The position numbers and the translations under genes are program-made. The notes under the pieces are model-generated. The model had not been told where the DNA came from. It did not search any database and worked only from the letters and a program-made list of their open reading frames with translations. From Cyclina sinensis (lineage: Eukaryota; Mollusca; Bivalvia; Venerida; Veneridae), in assembly GCA_012932295.1 (NCBI GenBank), contig JAAONU010000001.1, positions 25,954,550 to 26,018,549 of the forward strand: 64,000 nt of DNA. The letters run 5' to 3'. Shown here one piece after another: positions 50,501 through 58,800 of the stretch. The first letter of the stretch is position 1; each line of letters begins with the position of its first letter.

Positions 50501-53500
50501 CACCATTGCAGGTGGGTGCGTGTTTCTCGCGTGTGACTACCTCTAACATTTCTTGTAAACATAATTTGAGATATATACAATAAAACCAGTTATACAAAAG
50601 TATCAAAGCGGACCGACGAACAGAGCTGCATGCAAATATTTTGAATAAGCTGTTTTGGCTTGCGGCAGGTATATCAGTAGTTTGTTAACTTGATTTGTAC
50701 AATGTGTACACACTTTTAGAAGTAATGGACTTCTCATCGTGGTTTGACAGTAGAATAGCAATACTGAGAACGACAGACGGAAAGTAACTACAGCAGAACA
50801 ACAACATGTTAGGTCCAGTTTGATTGGAAATTCACTATTTAAGAAATCGGAGTCTATATTGGGCAGGGAATGTGAGCGCAGTACCAAGTGTTTGGACATT
50901 AGTAATTCGGAGATAGATCACCAATGTGTTTATGATATAGAAGAAGAAATACAAACTAAAAGCATTGTGTTTATTCAAAAATAAAAAAGACATTTGAACA
51001 AAGATCACATACAGAAATATTTTAAAAACAACAAATATTTAAACAACTACTCAACATTTGAAACACTTGAAGTTTCATGAAAAAGCAACGATCAAACAAA
51101 CATCGCTTATGTGTGAAATATGAGATGTCAGAAGTACCTATAGTATCTATAGTCTAATTTCAGATAATCTGAATGTTGGATTTATTGTACATAGGATTTG
51201 CAATATAAAAATGATGTAAAAAAGGTTACTATCACGCAGTTTGAAGCAATCTAATGTGAAATCAGTTTGAGATCATCTTAATTTTAATATGAAATAACCA
51301 AGTATATATAGACAGCTACACTTTACCTTGGTGTTACAAAGCATAAAACTGACTATTTCATAGATTTATATTTAGATACAGAGTTTACCCTGGTTGAAAA
51401 TTTCTTTAAGCAAAATTTGTTTGATTTTCTGATTTCATGTGAAATTTTATTGAAATAGCATAACAAAGGCAAGATATCTTGTAGCCAAATTATAATTTCT
51501 GTAGCCAAATTAATATAATTTTAGCAAATGGCTAAAATGTCTAATGGCAGGCAAGCCTTGAGGATAAATTACAGTTTTCATAGAAATTGATATCACCTCT
51601 CCAAATATTTTGCCTAATTAAGGGAACAATTTACTAGGTAACAGGATCATTGCTAACCTGTGGTAGGTTTGTACTATTATTAATAAAATGAGTTGCTCTC
51701 AAGGTCCTCAGAAGGACAGGACAAATGAACAACAGAACCATGTTGATTTAACCTATAAGTAATTAACCAAAAGATTTACAAAGCAATTATTTAAAAAATA
51801 ACAAGCAATGACACAAAATATTTACAAAAGCTGTAAGACAGGATGTTCGACTGTTCAAAAAAGTTGTTCAAAGTTGTTAATTATTTAAAATGGGTAATAA
51901 TTTCTATAATTCAAAATGCAGCTAAAGTTATCTAACTTCTTGGTTTGATGTCTTGTCAAAAAAAAAATAAATAAATAAAAAAATAAAACATTTGCAAAAA
52001 AAGTCAGTCAGGAGTTATCTAACTTGCTTCTTTGATGCCCCTGAACATTTCTTTCACTTTTCAATTAAGTACAATACAGTTAACTGAAATATAGCACAAA
52101 AGTAACCGTCATGCAAAAGCTAAACACAATTTTTTAAGTGCAAAAAGGGCTTTAATTTTTGCAAAAAAAAATCTACTCATGTGTGACATTTTTGATCTTG
52201 CTGTCTAAAGTAACATTAGCAGAAAATGTGATAGGTAACAAAGACACCAGTAACATTATGATTTCATCTTCATCAACTTTCTGAAGCCTTGTACATTTGC
52301 AGGCAACTGTTTCCAACTCCTGCTGAAAAAGAACAGCCTTTTCCAAATGTCAATTAGTACACTGGAAGATAACTTCTTTGCAGCAACTTGAGGTGCCTTC
52401 CTTGTTCTAAAACAGTTGACATTTGCCATCCACAAAACCCTTAGACCCGCACACTAAAAAGAAATAATGGACATAGAGCAATAATTTCTATAAATAGCAC
52501 AAACTTAATTAGACAAATAAGAGTTCACTTAATTATCTGTTTGCAATCCATAGTTATTGAAGTATATAATATTAACATTAGGCTTTTATCTGTTATAATA
52601 AACTTTAACATTTGCAGGTAATTATGTAACCAACACATTTGAAATGTACATGTGCACTATCTGAAAATAATGTTTCCTATGATCTCTGCCACCACTATCC
52701 AATTTTTAACTGTTTCTAGCTGTGTACACATGTATGAATATTTCTAAGAATCCCTCCTTACTTTTGTTTTGTAAAATATACATACAATAATAAAACTGAA
52801 AAGGAAAAATATTTTAAGAAGGTTTACATTTTGTATATTTAATTTCTTATATCATTACAGTGACATGTTTAGCATTAGTGTCTACAGTAGTAACAGTTGC
52901 AAAAAGATTTCGTCCTTGTGCCTTTGTTATTATGTAGTCCAATTATTAAGTTACAGTGGAAAAAATCATCAAGTTTATGTTGTTAAATAACCATCTCATT
53001 TAGCTATGTTACAATCAATTCATCTATATTTCAACATGAAATGACATTGGTATGACTATGATTGGCCTGACACATGTCTGTATTAGATGTTTCAGCAAGA
53101 TCAAGGTTGACACTATATATACCTTCTTTATTGTGCATTTTGCTTTGGAAAAAAAGTTAAGTATAAACAGTAACAAGTGATAGCACACAACACAATGTCT
53201 CCCATTTGATGCTTCCTTAAAATTCAAACAATTCTTCTTTTTAGGATTTTAGGATAAACTTTATTTGCTAGTAGAACAAAAAGTTATAATGGTTAAAAAG
53301 TTAGAATAATTCATGTACCTTCTTTCTTGCAGTATGGGTAAACAGAAACCCTGCAATATTCAGGAATGGTCACCTTCACTTTTTCAGCGTCACTAGCAAG
53401 TCTATAACTCTTGTTGAAATAAATTTGTGTCATCTGCATCAATACTGATTTCATCACTGCAAATGCAAATAATATTTCATATAGTTTAACACTAGAATGA

Positions 53501-55766
53501 AATACAAGAACAGCTCACCCTTTAATAACTTTAAATGTTGTAAGTTTTGAAGTAACATTACGCTGTCAAAAAAACAACAACAACAACGACAACAAAAAAC
53601 CCATTTAAACTGGCAATTCTAACTTGTTTATATTGTGGATAACTTGACACCAAATTATAAGTAGAAAAGTGCACTTAAAATATTATTCAGATGTCAAAAT
53701 GAAATAAGCATTCAATCATTTCTTTCATTTAATCATTTCAAATTCACTGCTAATCAATTCTTGGTAATTACTTTCAATAAAAATTGTGAAAGTATGAATT
53801 TTCTTCTTTGGTTTAGAATGAAATCTAGCAGCTAAGAAATATATGCCTTACTAGGATCCTTTTCCTCTCAACAGATTATAAAGATTTAAAATGGCTTGAT
53901 GCTGAATCGCTTAAGCAGGTTTGAAACTTGTAGACGACAGTGTCTACAAATAAATGTTTCACTAAATTACTAATTATTATTTTAGTGAAAAAAGCTGAGC
54001 ATTAGCAATGCTCATTTGACGAAAAAGAAGTAAATGACACACAAAAAAAAGAGTAAAATACCCATATGCACTTAATTTTACAGCTGATAATGTGTCATTT
54101 CTGTGTATGTTATTCAGTAAAAGCACATACCGTATATGATTACGAAATGTGACGAACAAATGTATAACCATAATAATCCAATATGGGCGACTTTTGTTTA
54201 CACATATTGGTGTGCAACTTTTCAAAGGTTTTCATTACCAAATGCGTATTAAAAACTCAAGAAATTCATATATCTTACAGATTTTCCTCTTTTGTTTTGT
54301 AGTTTGGCATTATTTGTTAAACTATAGAAACAAATGTCTCCATATGATTATTATAACTGTTACTGAAATTTTTGTTTCTAAAAATAGTTGTCAGGCTATC
54401 CCGAAAACGAAAGTAGGTCATTGGATCAAAACAGATACAACCAAAAAACATTTGAAATTTTACCATTTCCTGCGACAAGTTTACTGGAAAATAATGCTGT
54501 TTTATATATTATCAGCAAGAAAGAGGAAATATTTTTTTTGTTTCTAATAATAGTTGTCAGGCTTTCCCGAAAACGAAAGTAGGTCATTGGATCAAAACAG
54601 CTAGATACACCCGAAAAACATTTGAAATTTTACCATTTCCTGCGACAACTTTACTGGAAAATAATGCTGTTTTATATTATCAGCAAGAAAGAGGAAATTT
54701 TTTTTTTAATTTATTGAAAAAAAAAATGACATAACATGTTAAACTATCGAGAACACATCTCTCCAGGATATATGTAAACAATTGTGACAGGTCATAAGCA
54801 TTCAAGTATTAATGTAAGAATAATCGTTTCATCCACGAAACTAATTTATATGGCTGTTGCATTCTTCATAAATATCATGTAAACCATTTTTTTTTTCAAA
54901 ATAAGCATGTATAGCTATAATATAACTCTTACCAATTTGCTTCACGACTTCGTCAAAGATGGCGGCTTATTAATTGAAGAGGGCTCGCGGCGAAGAACGA
55001 TAATTAAGGAACGACAACTGCATGTTTTTTATAAAAAAATAGACTGTGTCTAGAACTCTTCGTAACAACTGAACAATATTTGCACTGATGTAAGGACACA
55101 TTCTACTTATTACATAACCCCATGGGTCTTTTTAAAACACCGGATTAAATATAGCGGACTGGCTTTTGTCGGTCCGCATAAAATTACTCCTACCATAACT
55201 GCATGAAGAAGTTATAAACAATACTTGCCTCATCAGACTCACATACTCTTGTTTTAATACAGTCACGTGGATAAGGGATATTCTGGCACTCAAAGCACCT
55301 TGTGGCATCGCCTGGTTAAATATGATAAAATTATACAGAAAAGAACAAAGCAACATTCTAACATAATCTTTGTGACTTTTTATAAGCAGAGAAAGACGTC
55401 AACCATAGTATATTCTACTGTATACTTTACTAGAAGTTAGCAAAATTATAAAAAAGACTACTTACACTCGTTTATTAATTATATGCATTTTTTTCTCACT
55501 CGAGTTAGTAACAGACATATAACCTTAAAATGTCTAAATATCAAACAATAAATTGATTTTAATTGAAGTTCAGTTTAAGACCTTAAATCCTAAAAAAGGA
55601 AGATATTTTTGAAATCTGTTAAGTTCAAAATGCAGTTTTACGAAAGTACAGTCTGTGAACATTAACAATGATTCATTTTAAAAGCGTCACTGTCTTGTCT
55701 GATTTACTTACTTCGTAAAAACAAACCAGCGAGCGTAAGTAACACGAGGATCACCATCTCTTCCAT
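38340..55766 (-). CDS. Secreted Ly6-Ly6-CTLD-CTLD protein gene (11 exons, joined model)
   Basis: Exons from 5' to 3' on the minus strand: 55712-55766, 55229-55311, 49674-49745, 49246-49291, 48932-49029, 48717-48794, 47474-47672, 46670-46852, 44172-44465, 43536-43757, 38340-38573. All junctions agree in phase and give about 520 residues. Approximate layout: signal peptide 1-19, three-finger (Ly6/uPAR-type) domains 24-82 and 96-172, Thr/Pro/Gln-rich linker to about 211, C-type lectin domains 213-352 and 381-520. No second membrane segment is seen, so the product should be secreted. Lectin domain 1 has QPD and WHDD, a set that in known lectins goes with calcium and galactose-type binding. Domain 2 has QPN and WHDD. 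A role in recognising glycans, perhaps in immunity, is inference. The last exon has one extra base that breaks the frame. Confidence 0.8.
38586..39184. other. Lectin intron 10, distal part, nothing recognised
   Basis: No repeat or exon was identified. The plus-strand open frame 38606-38893 has no recognisable domain and lies antisense to the gene. Confidence 0.45.
39185..41640. repeat. Segmental duplication, copy 2 (interrupted by a Foldback-like element)
   Basis: It corresponds to bases 1-2545. The first part (39185-39722) runs through the place where copy 1 has the TTAA element, without it. The second part resumes at 41482 after an insertion that copy 1 lacks (GTTAAAAATATAAACTGATTCACC at about 2392 is the empty version). 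It lies in the last intron of the lectin gene. Confidence 0.8.
39723..41481. mobile_element. Foldback-like element, 1759 bp, with terminal arrays of AGCAGAATAGCAGAA repeats
   Basis: The ends GTCTGTGTGA (39723) and TCACACAGAC (41481) are inverted, and the flank AAAATTAGG (39714-39722) is repeated at 41482-41490, a 9-bp target duplication. Just inside the left end are direct repeats of AGCAGAATAGCAGAA and AACTCCAGCAGAATAGCAG. The right end has the complement (GCTATTCTGCTGTTCTGC). Further clusters of the complement form sit at about 39955-40075, 40575-40650, 40775-40850 and 41355-41470. Inverted termini built of short tandem repeats with a 9-bp duplication are the design of Foldback-type elements. 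No transposase is seen, so it is non-autonomous. Confidence 0.7.
41790..43495. repeat. Tandem-repeat element ending in GTGGGGGTATAAT
   Basis: About nine degenerate units of roughly 125-165 bp share AACAGTGACCTTGACCTTGG, CCCCACCAGCCC, CTTGACCTGTATCTT, GATGTTACACCTGTGTACCA and TCCGGAAACCGTTTTTCTAT. The right end is (GACC)n-like sequence, CCAAGCTCACTCCTATATAC, then TTTGTGGGGGTATAATT. A possible matching left end is AATACCCCCACATG at about 41792, giving inverted termini. There is no coding frame. It lies in the last lectin intron, next to exon 10. Confidence 0.7.
43536..43757 (-). CDS. Lectin gene exon 10: linker and first half of CTLD 2
   Basis: Acceptor TTTAAACAG, donor GTAAGT (43535-43530). 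It reads THHSTTFHCDAHGGYMLLKG, then LCVHIVTSHASWNDARAACK, NEGGDLVVLDDSEKAHLMRN and RVNHSP. The pattern 'W..A...C...G..L' with the following 'DD..E...' is the usual first half of a C-type lectin fold. It is 222 bases and joins phase 1 to phase 1. Confidence 0.85.
43758..44171. other. Lectin intron 9
   Basis: A short intron with no repeat recognised. Confidence 0.6.
44172..44465 (-). CDS. Lectin gene exon 9: second half of CTLD 1
   Basis: Acceptor CTGCTTTCAG, donor GTAATT. It reads TTIQDRKYYIGALDEHKDGV, FYWPNGQKMFYTNWGGGDE, then NKQPDGIRANHPQYCVILYG and YYKWHDDQCSHTSHFICED. The Gln-Pro-Asp triplet is the calcium-site signature linked to galactose-type ligands in known lectins, and WHDD supplies the second calcium-binding pair. 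After the domain it adds a short linker RSSLKGSTHGAVQTG. Confidence 0.88.
44791..46353 (+). mobile_element. Tc1-like transposon in lectin intron 8 (inactive)
   Basis: Inverted ends CTACTCAAAATTTGATAGGG (44791 on) and the complement ending at 46353, followed by ATCACTT on both sides, are flanked by TA at 44789-44790 and 46354-46355. It is about 1563 bp, a normal length for the superfamily. It lies in the opposite orientation to the lectin gene and does not touch an exon. Confidence 0.9.
45065..46098 (+). pseudogene. Tc1-like transposase remnant (DDE type)
   Basis: Pieces of one protein are spread over different frames. They include MANLRQRRRIDDEEMNRWVG, a helix-turn-helix stretch in a second frame at about 45175-45260, and the first catalytic Asp in VLFTDESRFFLDFTDRRVRV (about 45520). 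The second Asp is in FILMDDNARPHRARVTDEY and the terminal acidic residue in SPDLNPIEHAWDMLQ, ending at 46098. Frame changes at about 45170 and 45660-45690 and an in-frame TAG at about 45498 show it is dead. The minus-strand open frames in the same place are shadows. Confidence 0.9.
46670..46852 (-). CDS. Lectin gene exon 8: first half of CTLD 1
   Basis: Acceptor TTTTTTATAG, donor GTGAGT. It reads SCKQDHFYDDITGLCIKIDE, SRILNYADAKKACQDIGDTL, VTIDTHEKTVFIENMILHHS. It has the first two cysteines of a long-form lectin domain and the 'A...C...G..L' helix. The phase joins exactly to exon 9. Confidence 0.87.
46853..47473. other. Lectin intron 7
   Basis: AT-rich intron with no repeat or RNA feature recognised. 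Confidence 0.55.
47474..47672 (-). CDS. Lectin gene exon 7: end of three-finger domain 2 and linker
   Basis: Acceptor TTGTATTTTCAG, donor GTAGCG. It reads ACAVLSQAFHNQRCPPTCCD TDFCNDQCG in the domain part. The closing pattern CC-x-x-D-x-C-N is diagnostic of Ly6/uPAR three-finger domains. It is followed by about 40 residues rich in Thr, Pro, Gln and Ser (TTPVPHSTPAYIQTQQPVSQ), probably an O-glycosylated spacer before the lectin domains. Confidence 0.85.
47673..48716. other. Lectin intron 6
   Basis: About 1 kb of AT-rich intron without a recognised element. Confidence 0.5.
48717..48794 (-). CDS. Lectin gene exon 6: middle of three-finger domain 2
   Basis: Acceptor GAAGTCTCGTTTCAG, donor GTAAGT. 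It reads QCMLFSPAEYGGLPETVYRS QCENKA, 26 codons in phase 0 at both ends. This is the middle finger of the domain and corresponds to exon 3 in the first three-finger domain. Confidence 0.8.
48932..49029 (-). CDS. Lectin gene exon 5: start of three-finger domain 2
   Basis: Acceptor CATTTCCAG, donor GTAGGA. It reads APLGTRGPYCFSCDTLLNPK ACGEVAICDATE. The C-x-x-C start followed by two more cysteines matches a Ly6-type first loop and parallels exon 2 (CFECQNIPYPRDCIKTRVCE). Confidence 0.83.
49246..49291 (-). CDS. Lectin gene exon 4: end of three-finger domain 1
   Basis: Only 46 bases: CCTGDFCNNQGCGTQ plus one base. The CC-x-x-D-x-C-N signature closes the first domain. The acceptor GCATTCAG at 49292-49299 was chosen over one 25 bases upstream because it alone joins exon 3 in phase. 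The donor is GTATAA. Confidence 0.78.
49674..49745 (-). CDS. Lectin gene exon 3: middle of three-finger domain 1
   Basis: Acceptor CTTTTCTTGCAG, donor GTATGC. It reads FCYTQQVVTTSGNILYNTGC LSKT, 24 codons in phase 0 at both ends; the other two frames contain stops. It parallels exon 6 in position, phase and its F/Q-C start. Confidence 0.8.
49746..52406. other. Lectin intron 2, proximal part
   Basis: AT-rich and without a recognised transposon. If the small nested gene at 52407-54990 is real, 50960-52406 could be its 3' untranslated region. A minus-strand AATAAA lies at about 50968 (plus-strand TTTATT). The open frame 50603-50899 has no domain. Confidence 0.4.
52407..54990 (-). CDS. Possible small nested gene in lectin intron 2 (tentative)
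   Basis: Two spliceable minus-strand exons fit in phase. The exon at 53319-53456 (acceptor TTTGCATTTGCAG, donor GTACAT) reads from a Met MKSVLMQMTQIYFNKSYRLA, SDAEKVKVTIPEYCRVSVYP, YCKKE. The exon at 52407-52453 (acceptor TTTCTTTTTAG) reads VCGSKGFVDGKCQLF and stops. An upstream exon ending at 54933 before the donor GTAAGA would be non-coding. It lies beside a YY1-like site (AAGATGGCGGC on the plus strand, 54957-54967), common near promoters. The product would be about 60 residues, with four cysteines in the last 28. I do not recognise it. Alternatives are extra exons of the lectin gene or chance. Confidence 0.35.
54371..54712. repeat. Tandem duplication, two copies of about 166-175 bp
   Basis: 54371-54536 and 54537-54712 are near-identical, with the shared landmarks TTTCTAAAAATAGTTGTCAGG, CCCGAAAACGAAAGTAGGTC and TTTACTGGAAAATAATGCTG. 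The plus-strand open frames covering it are incidental. Confidence 0.9.
55229..55311 (-). CDS. Lectin gene exon 2: start of three-finger domain 1, with a GC donor
   Basis: Acceptor ATTTAACCAG. It reads SDATRCFECQNIPYPRDCIK TRVCESDE. The only donor that keeps the frame into exon 3 is GAG|GCAAGT, a GC-type 5' splice site whose remaining bases match the consensus well. The GT two bases further on (GCAA|GTATTG) would shift the frame into a stop. The equivalent boundary in domain 2 (CDATE|QCMLF) is also phase 0, which supports the choice. Confidence 0.78.
55712..55766 (-). CDS. Lectin gene exon 1: start codon and signal peptide
   Basis: ATG at 55764-55766 opens MEEMVILVLLTLAGLFLR, then one base before the donor GTAAGT. 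That base completes a Ser codon with exon 2 (A|GC). A short charged start followed by a Val/Leu-rich stretch is a typical secretory signal. A second Met at residue 4 is also possible as the start. Confidence 0.8.
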
Positions 55767-55949
55767 CAGCAAAAAGAAAACTGTGATTATTGATATATCA
55801 CTCAAGTAAGGCGCAAGTTTTGTTTTAAATAGTTTAAGTGCACTAGGAAAAGGTCAAGACTTAGTGAAATACCGACCTGCTTTTTATAGTACCGACAGAA
55901 CATGAGCGAAATCATGCCTAAAATTTTGACCTTTCGGCAAAGATAAGAT

Positions 55950-56765
55950 ACAATCTATCGACACAGTGGACTATTCCATTCTTTTAATGAGGCTTCAAGC
56001 ATCTGGTCTTAGTGATGATGTTTTAAATTTGTTTAAGTCATATTTGTCAGACAGAGAGCAGCTTGTAGACGTCTCAGTTACTCATTCTTGTACGGCAAAT
56101 ATGACATGTGGTGTTCCCCAGGGATCAATTCTTGGACCTCTTCTCTTTTTAATTTACGTTAACGATATGCCAGCTGTGGTCAAAAATAAATTATTATATG
56201 TTGACAATTCCGGTATCCTTGTACCTGGTAAAAGTTTATCAGTTGTTGAAAAACGCCTTGACTGATGATAAGGAATTGGTTAGTCAATGGTTAGTTGACA
56301 ATAAGTTGTCATTGCACTTGGGAAAAACTGAGTCAATTGTATTTGGATCCAAGCAAAAACTGAGGTCAAATTCTAACCTGCAAATATTGCAATGGCACAG
56401 CCATTGAATCAGTTACATCTGTCAAGTACCTTGGGGTTACTATAGATCAAAATCTATTGAGGGAGTTGAGCAAATCATGTTTTGTCATGTATTCAAGGTT
56501 TAAAATGGTCTTGCCCCAGAATACATTAGTGAATATTTTGTTTCCTAGTACATAGTTATAGTACCAGACTGAGTACAAAGTGTGGTTATATTCTCCAAAA
56601 TGTTAAAGGTCATGGTTCCAAATCCGTTTCATTTACTGGTTGCAAATTATGGAAGAGTTCACCTTAGGAAATATCTGAGATCTCTAGACTGCAAGGTTTT
56701 AAGGTAACCATTCAGTCATTTAATGAACAGTATTCGACTGTTTTAAGTGTTTTACCAGAATGTTT
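55950..56765 (+). pseudogene. Non-LTR retrotransposon fragment 1 (reverse transcriptase, C-terminal part)
   Basis: It begins inside the conserved 'FDTVDY' block and continues MRLQASGLSDDVLNLFKSYL, then GVPQGSILGPLLFLIYVNDM. The active-site box reads YVDN instead of YADD. Frame shifts follow at about 56260 and 56400, then remnants of the C-terminal region (KYLGVTID, STRLSTKCGYI, KSVSFTGCKLW) to about 56765. It is a 5'-truncated, dead LINE copy lying about 180 bp upstream of the lectin gene start, in the opposite orientation. Confidence 0.88.
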
Positions 56766-57246
56766 TTTTCGGCTTAGGTTTTTAATTTTTTTATTTTTCA
56801 TATTTAAATATTATATCATGAGCTTTAAATTAATTTATACCAAGTTCTTATATGCTCAGTATCTAGTCACACTAATTCTTTCATAAATGATAAATTATTG
56901 TTTCTCTTAACGACAAGTTACTGTAATACAGGCATGATTCTAATGTGGTTACTTTGTGATAAATAATATGCTAAGACTGTGATATATCTTCTATTTTAAA
57001 TAATTATTTTTACCATGATTGTCTTAATTAATGTTTGCCTCTCTATGTTATGCCACCAATACTAAGGACCACAATGGAAATAAGGGCGTTCACTTTTAGT
57101 ATTGCTCTTTTTTGTGTTATCTTTGGTATTGGTGAGCGTGTCATGGTTTTCTTGCATGATATAGCATTTAATAATACTCATTATTTAATTCTATGCTATG
57201 TAATATGTTAACTATGTATATGCTAAGTTTACCGAAATCAATCATT
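56766..57246. other. Intergenic AT-rich sequence
   Basis: AT-rich sequence between the two retrotransposon fragments. No exon or RNA gene was seen; part may be the tail of fragment 1. Confidence 0.5.
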
Positions 57247-57281
57247 CAGTCTGTCTGTCTGTCTGCCTATCTATCTATCTA
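57247..57281 (+). repeat. Microsatellite (TGTC)n(TATC)n
   Basis: CAGTCTGTCTGTCTGTCTGC followed by CTATCTATCTATCTATG directly precedes the second retrotransposon fragment. Confidence 0.9.
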
Positions 57282-58800
57282 TGAATGCCAACTTCCTCAC
57301 CCAAATGATTGATCGTCCGACTCGGAATAACAACATACTTGATCTGACCGTGACAACCAACCCTGGTGGCAAAAGAGGTCGCTCAAATTCTCTCTGTTAC
57401 CTTTCAACAGTTATACAACATTGGCTACATACCATTAGATTGGCAGAACGCAAATGTTACAGCTGTATATAAGAAGGATGATAAGACCAATCCAGTAAAC
57501 TACCACCCTGTATCATTGACTTGTATCCTTTGCAAATCCATGGAGCAGATTGTATTTAGCCAGATCATGAACCACGTCGACAAGACATCCTTGTAAATTT
57601 TCAACATGGATTTAGATCCAATCACTCATGTGAGACCCAGTTACTCAATACAGTTGAAGACCTTTCACGAAGACTTGACCAGAGGCATACAACACACCTA
57701 CTGTTTATTTATTTTAGCAAGGCCTTTGACACAGACAGTACCACATGGACAGCTCTTGCATAATATTCATCCCTGTGGAATCACTGGGAATACCAACAGA
57801 TTGATTGACGTGTTGCTGTGTCATTGCCAGCAAAGGGTTTTACTAGGCGACTCCACTTCATCTGACTTCGCGGTCATCTCAGGAGTTCCCCTGGGCACAG
57901 TGTTGGGTCCTTTTATGTTTCTGCTGTACGTGAATGATATTGCAGCTAATGTATTGCCATAAACGAAAATCAAATTATTCGCTGATGACTTCTTGCTATA
58001 CCAAACAATTAAAAACATCTCCGAACAAGTCCAGCTACAACAAGGTCTTGACTCTCTTGTCCAATGGTCACATCTTTGGCTAATGCAAATCAATGCAGCT
58101 AAATGTAACCTACTGAAGATCACCATGAAAAGGAAATATATAAACACATTTTACAATAACGAAGATAAGATCCTCCTTCATGTGAAATCCCATCTTTACC
58201 TTGGAGTTGAGTTAACAATCCAACCTCACATGGAAGAAGCACAAAGAAAACATCATCGGAAAAGCCAATAGTTAAGACGACACCATAGGATATAACTCCA
58301 ATGAACAAGTCATAAAGAAGGCATTTACATCCCTAGTCCGCCCACTACTCGAATATACCTCTTCAGTTTTGGATCCCTACTTCAAACAAGATATTCAAGC
58401 AGTAGAAAAGGTCCAACGTAGGGGAGCCCGCTTTGTAAATGGCAATTATCCATATAAAGACAGCGTTTCAACCATGCTGAACAACCTCAATTGGCTTCCA
58501 CCTCAACAATGAAGACAGAACCAAAGACTCACAACATTCTTTAAAGCCATAAACAACCAGTCATTAGTCATCATCCCTAAATATGTCATACACCCAGCCC
58601 ACCACAATACCAGAACTCACAGCCAAACCTTCATTGAAATTCGAGCTAATTACGAACAGTACAAGAACAGATTCCTGCCTCGCACCACCAGAGAATGGAA
58701 TGCTCTCCCACCAGACCTAGTGCTCTCTGAATCTGTAGACGTCTTCAGTAATCGTCTACAGGAATGCAAAGCCAAGACAACACGTTTTTACCAGTTTTAA
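57282..58800 (+). pseudogene. Non-LTR retrotransposon fragment 2 (endonuclease end, reverse transcriptase)
   Basis: It starts NFLTQMIDRPTRNNNILDLT, the end of an endonuclease domain, then jumps directly into QLYNIGYIPLDWQNANVTAV. A large internal piece is therefore missing. Reverse transcriptase blocks follow: NYHPVSLTCI, HGFRSNHSCETQLL, FSKAFDTVPHGQLL, GVPLGTVLGPFMFLLYVNDI, LFADDFLLYQTI with an intact ADD. The C-terminal region follows (SLVRPLLEYTSSVLDPYFKQ, EKVQRRGARFV, FLPRTTREWNALPPD) to a stop at about 58800. At least four stops or frame changes (about 57594, 57960, 58270, 58510) make it inactive. It differs from fragment 1 and comes from another LINE family. Confidence 0.9.
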
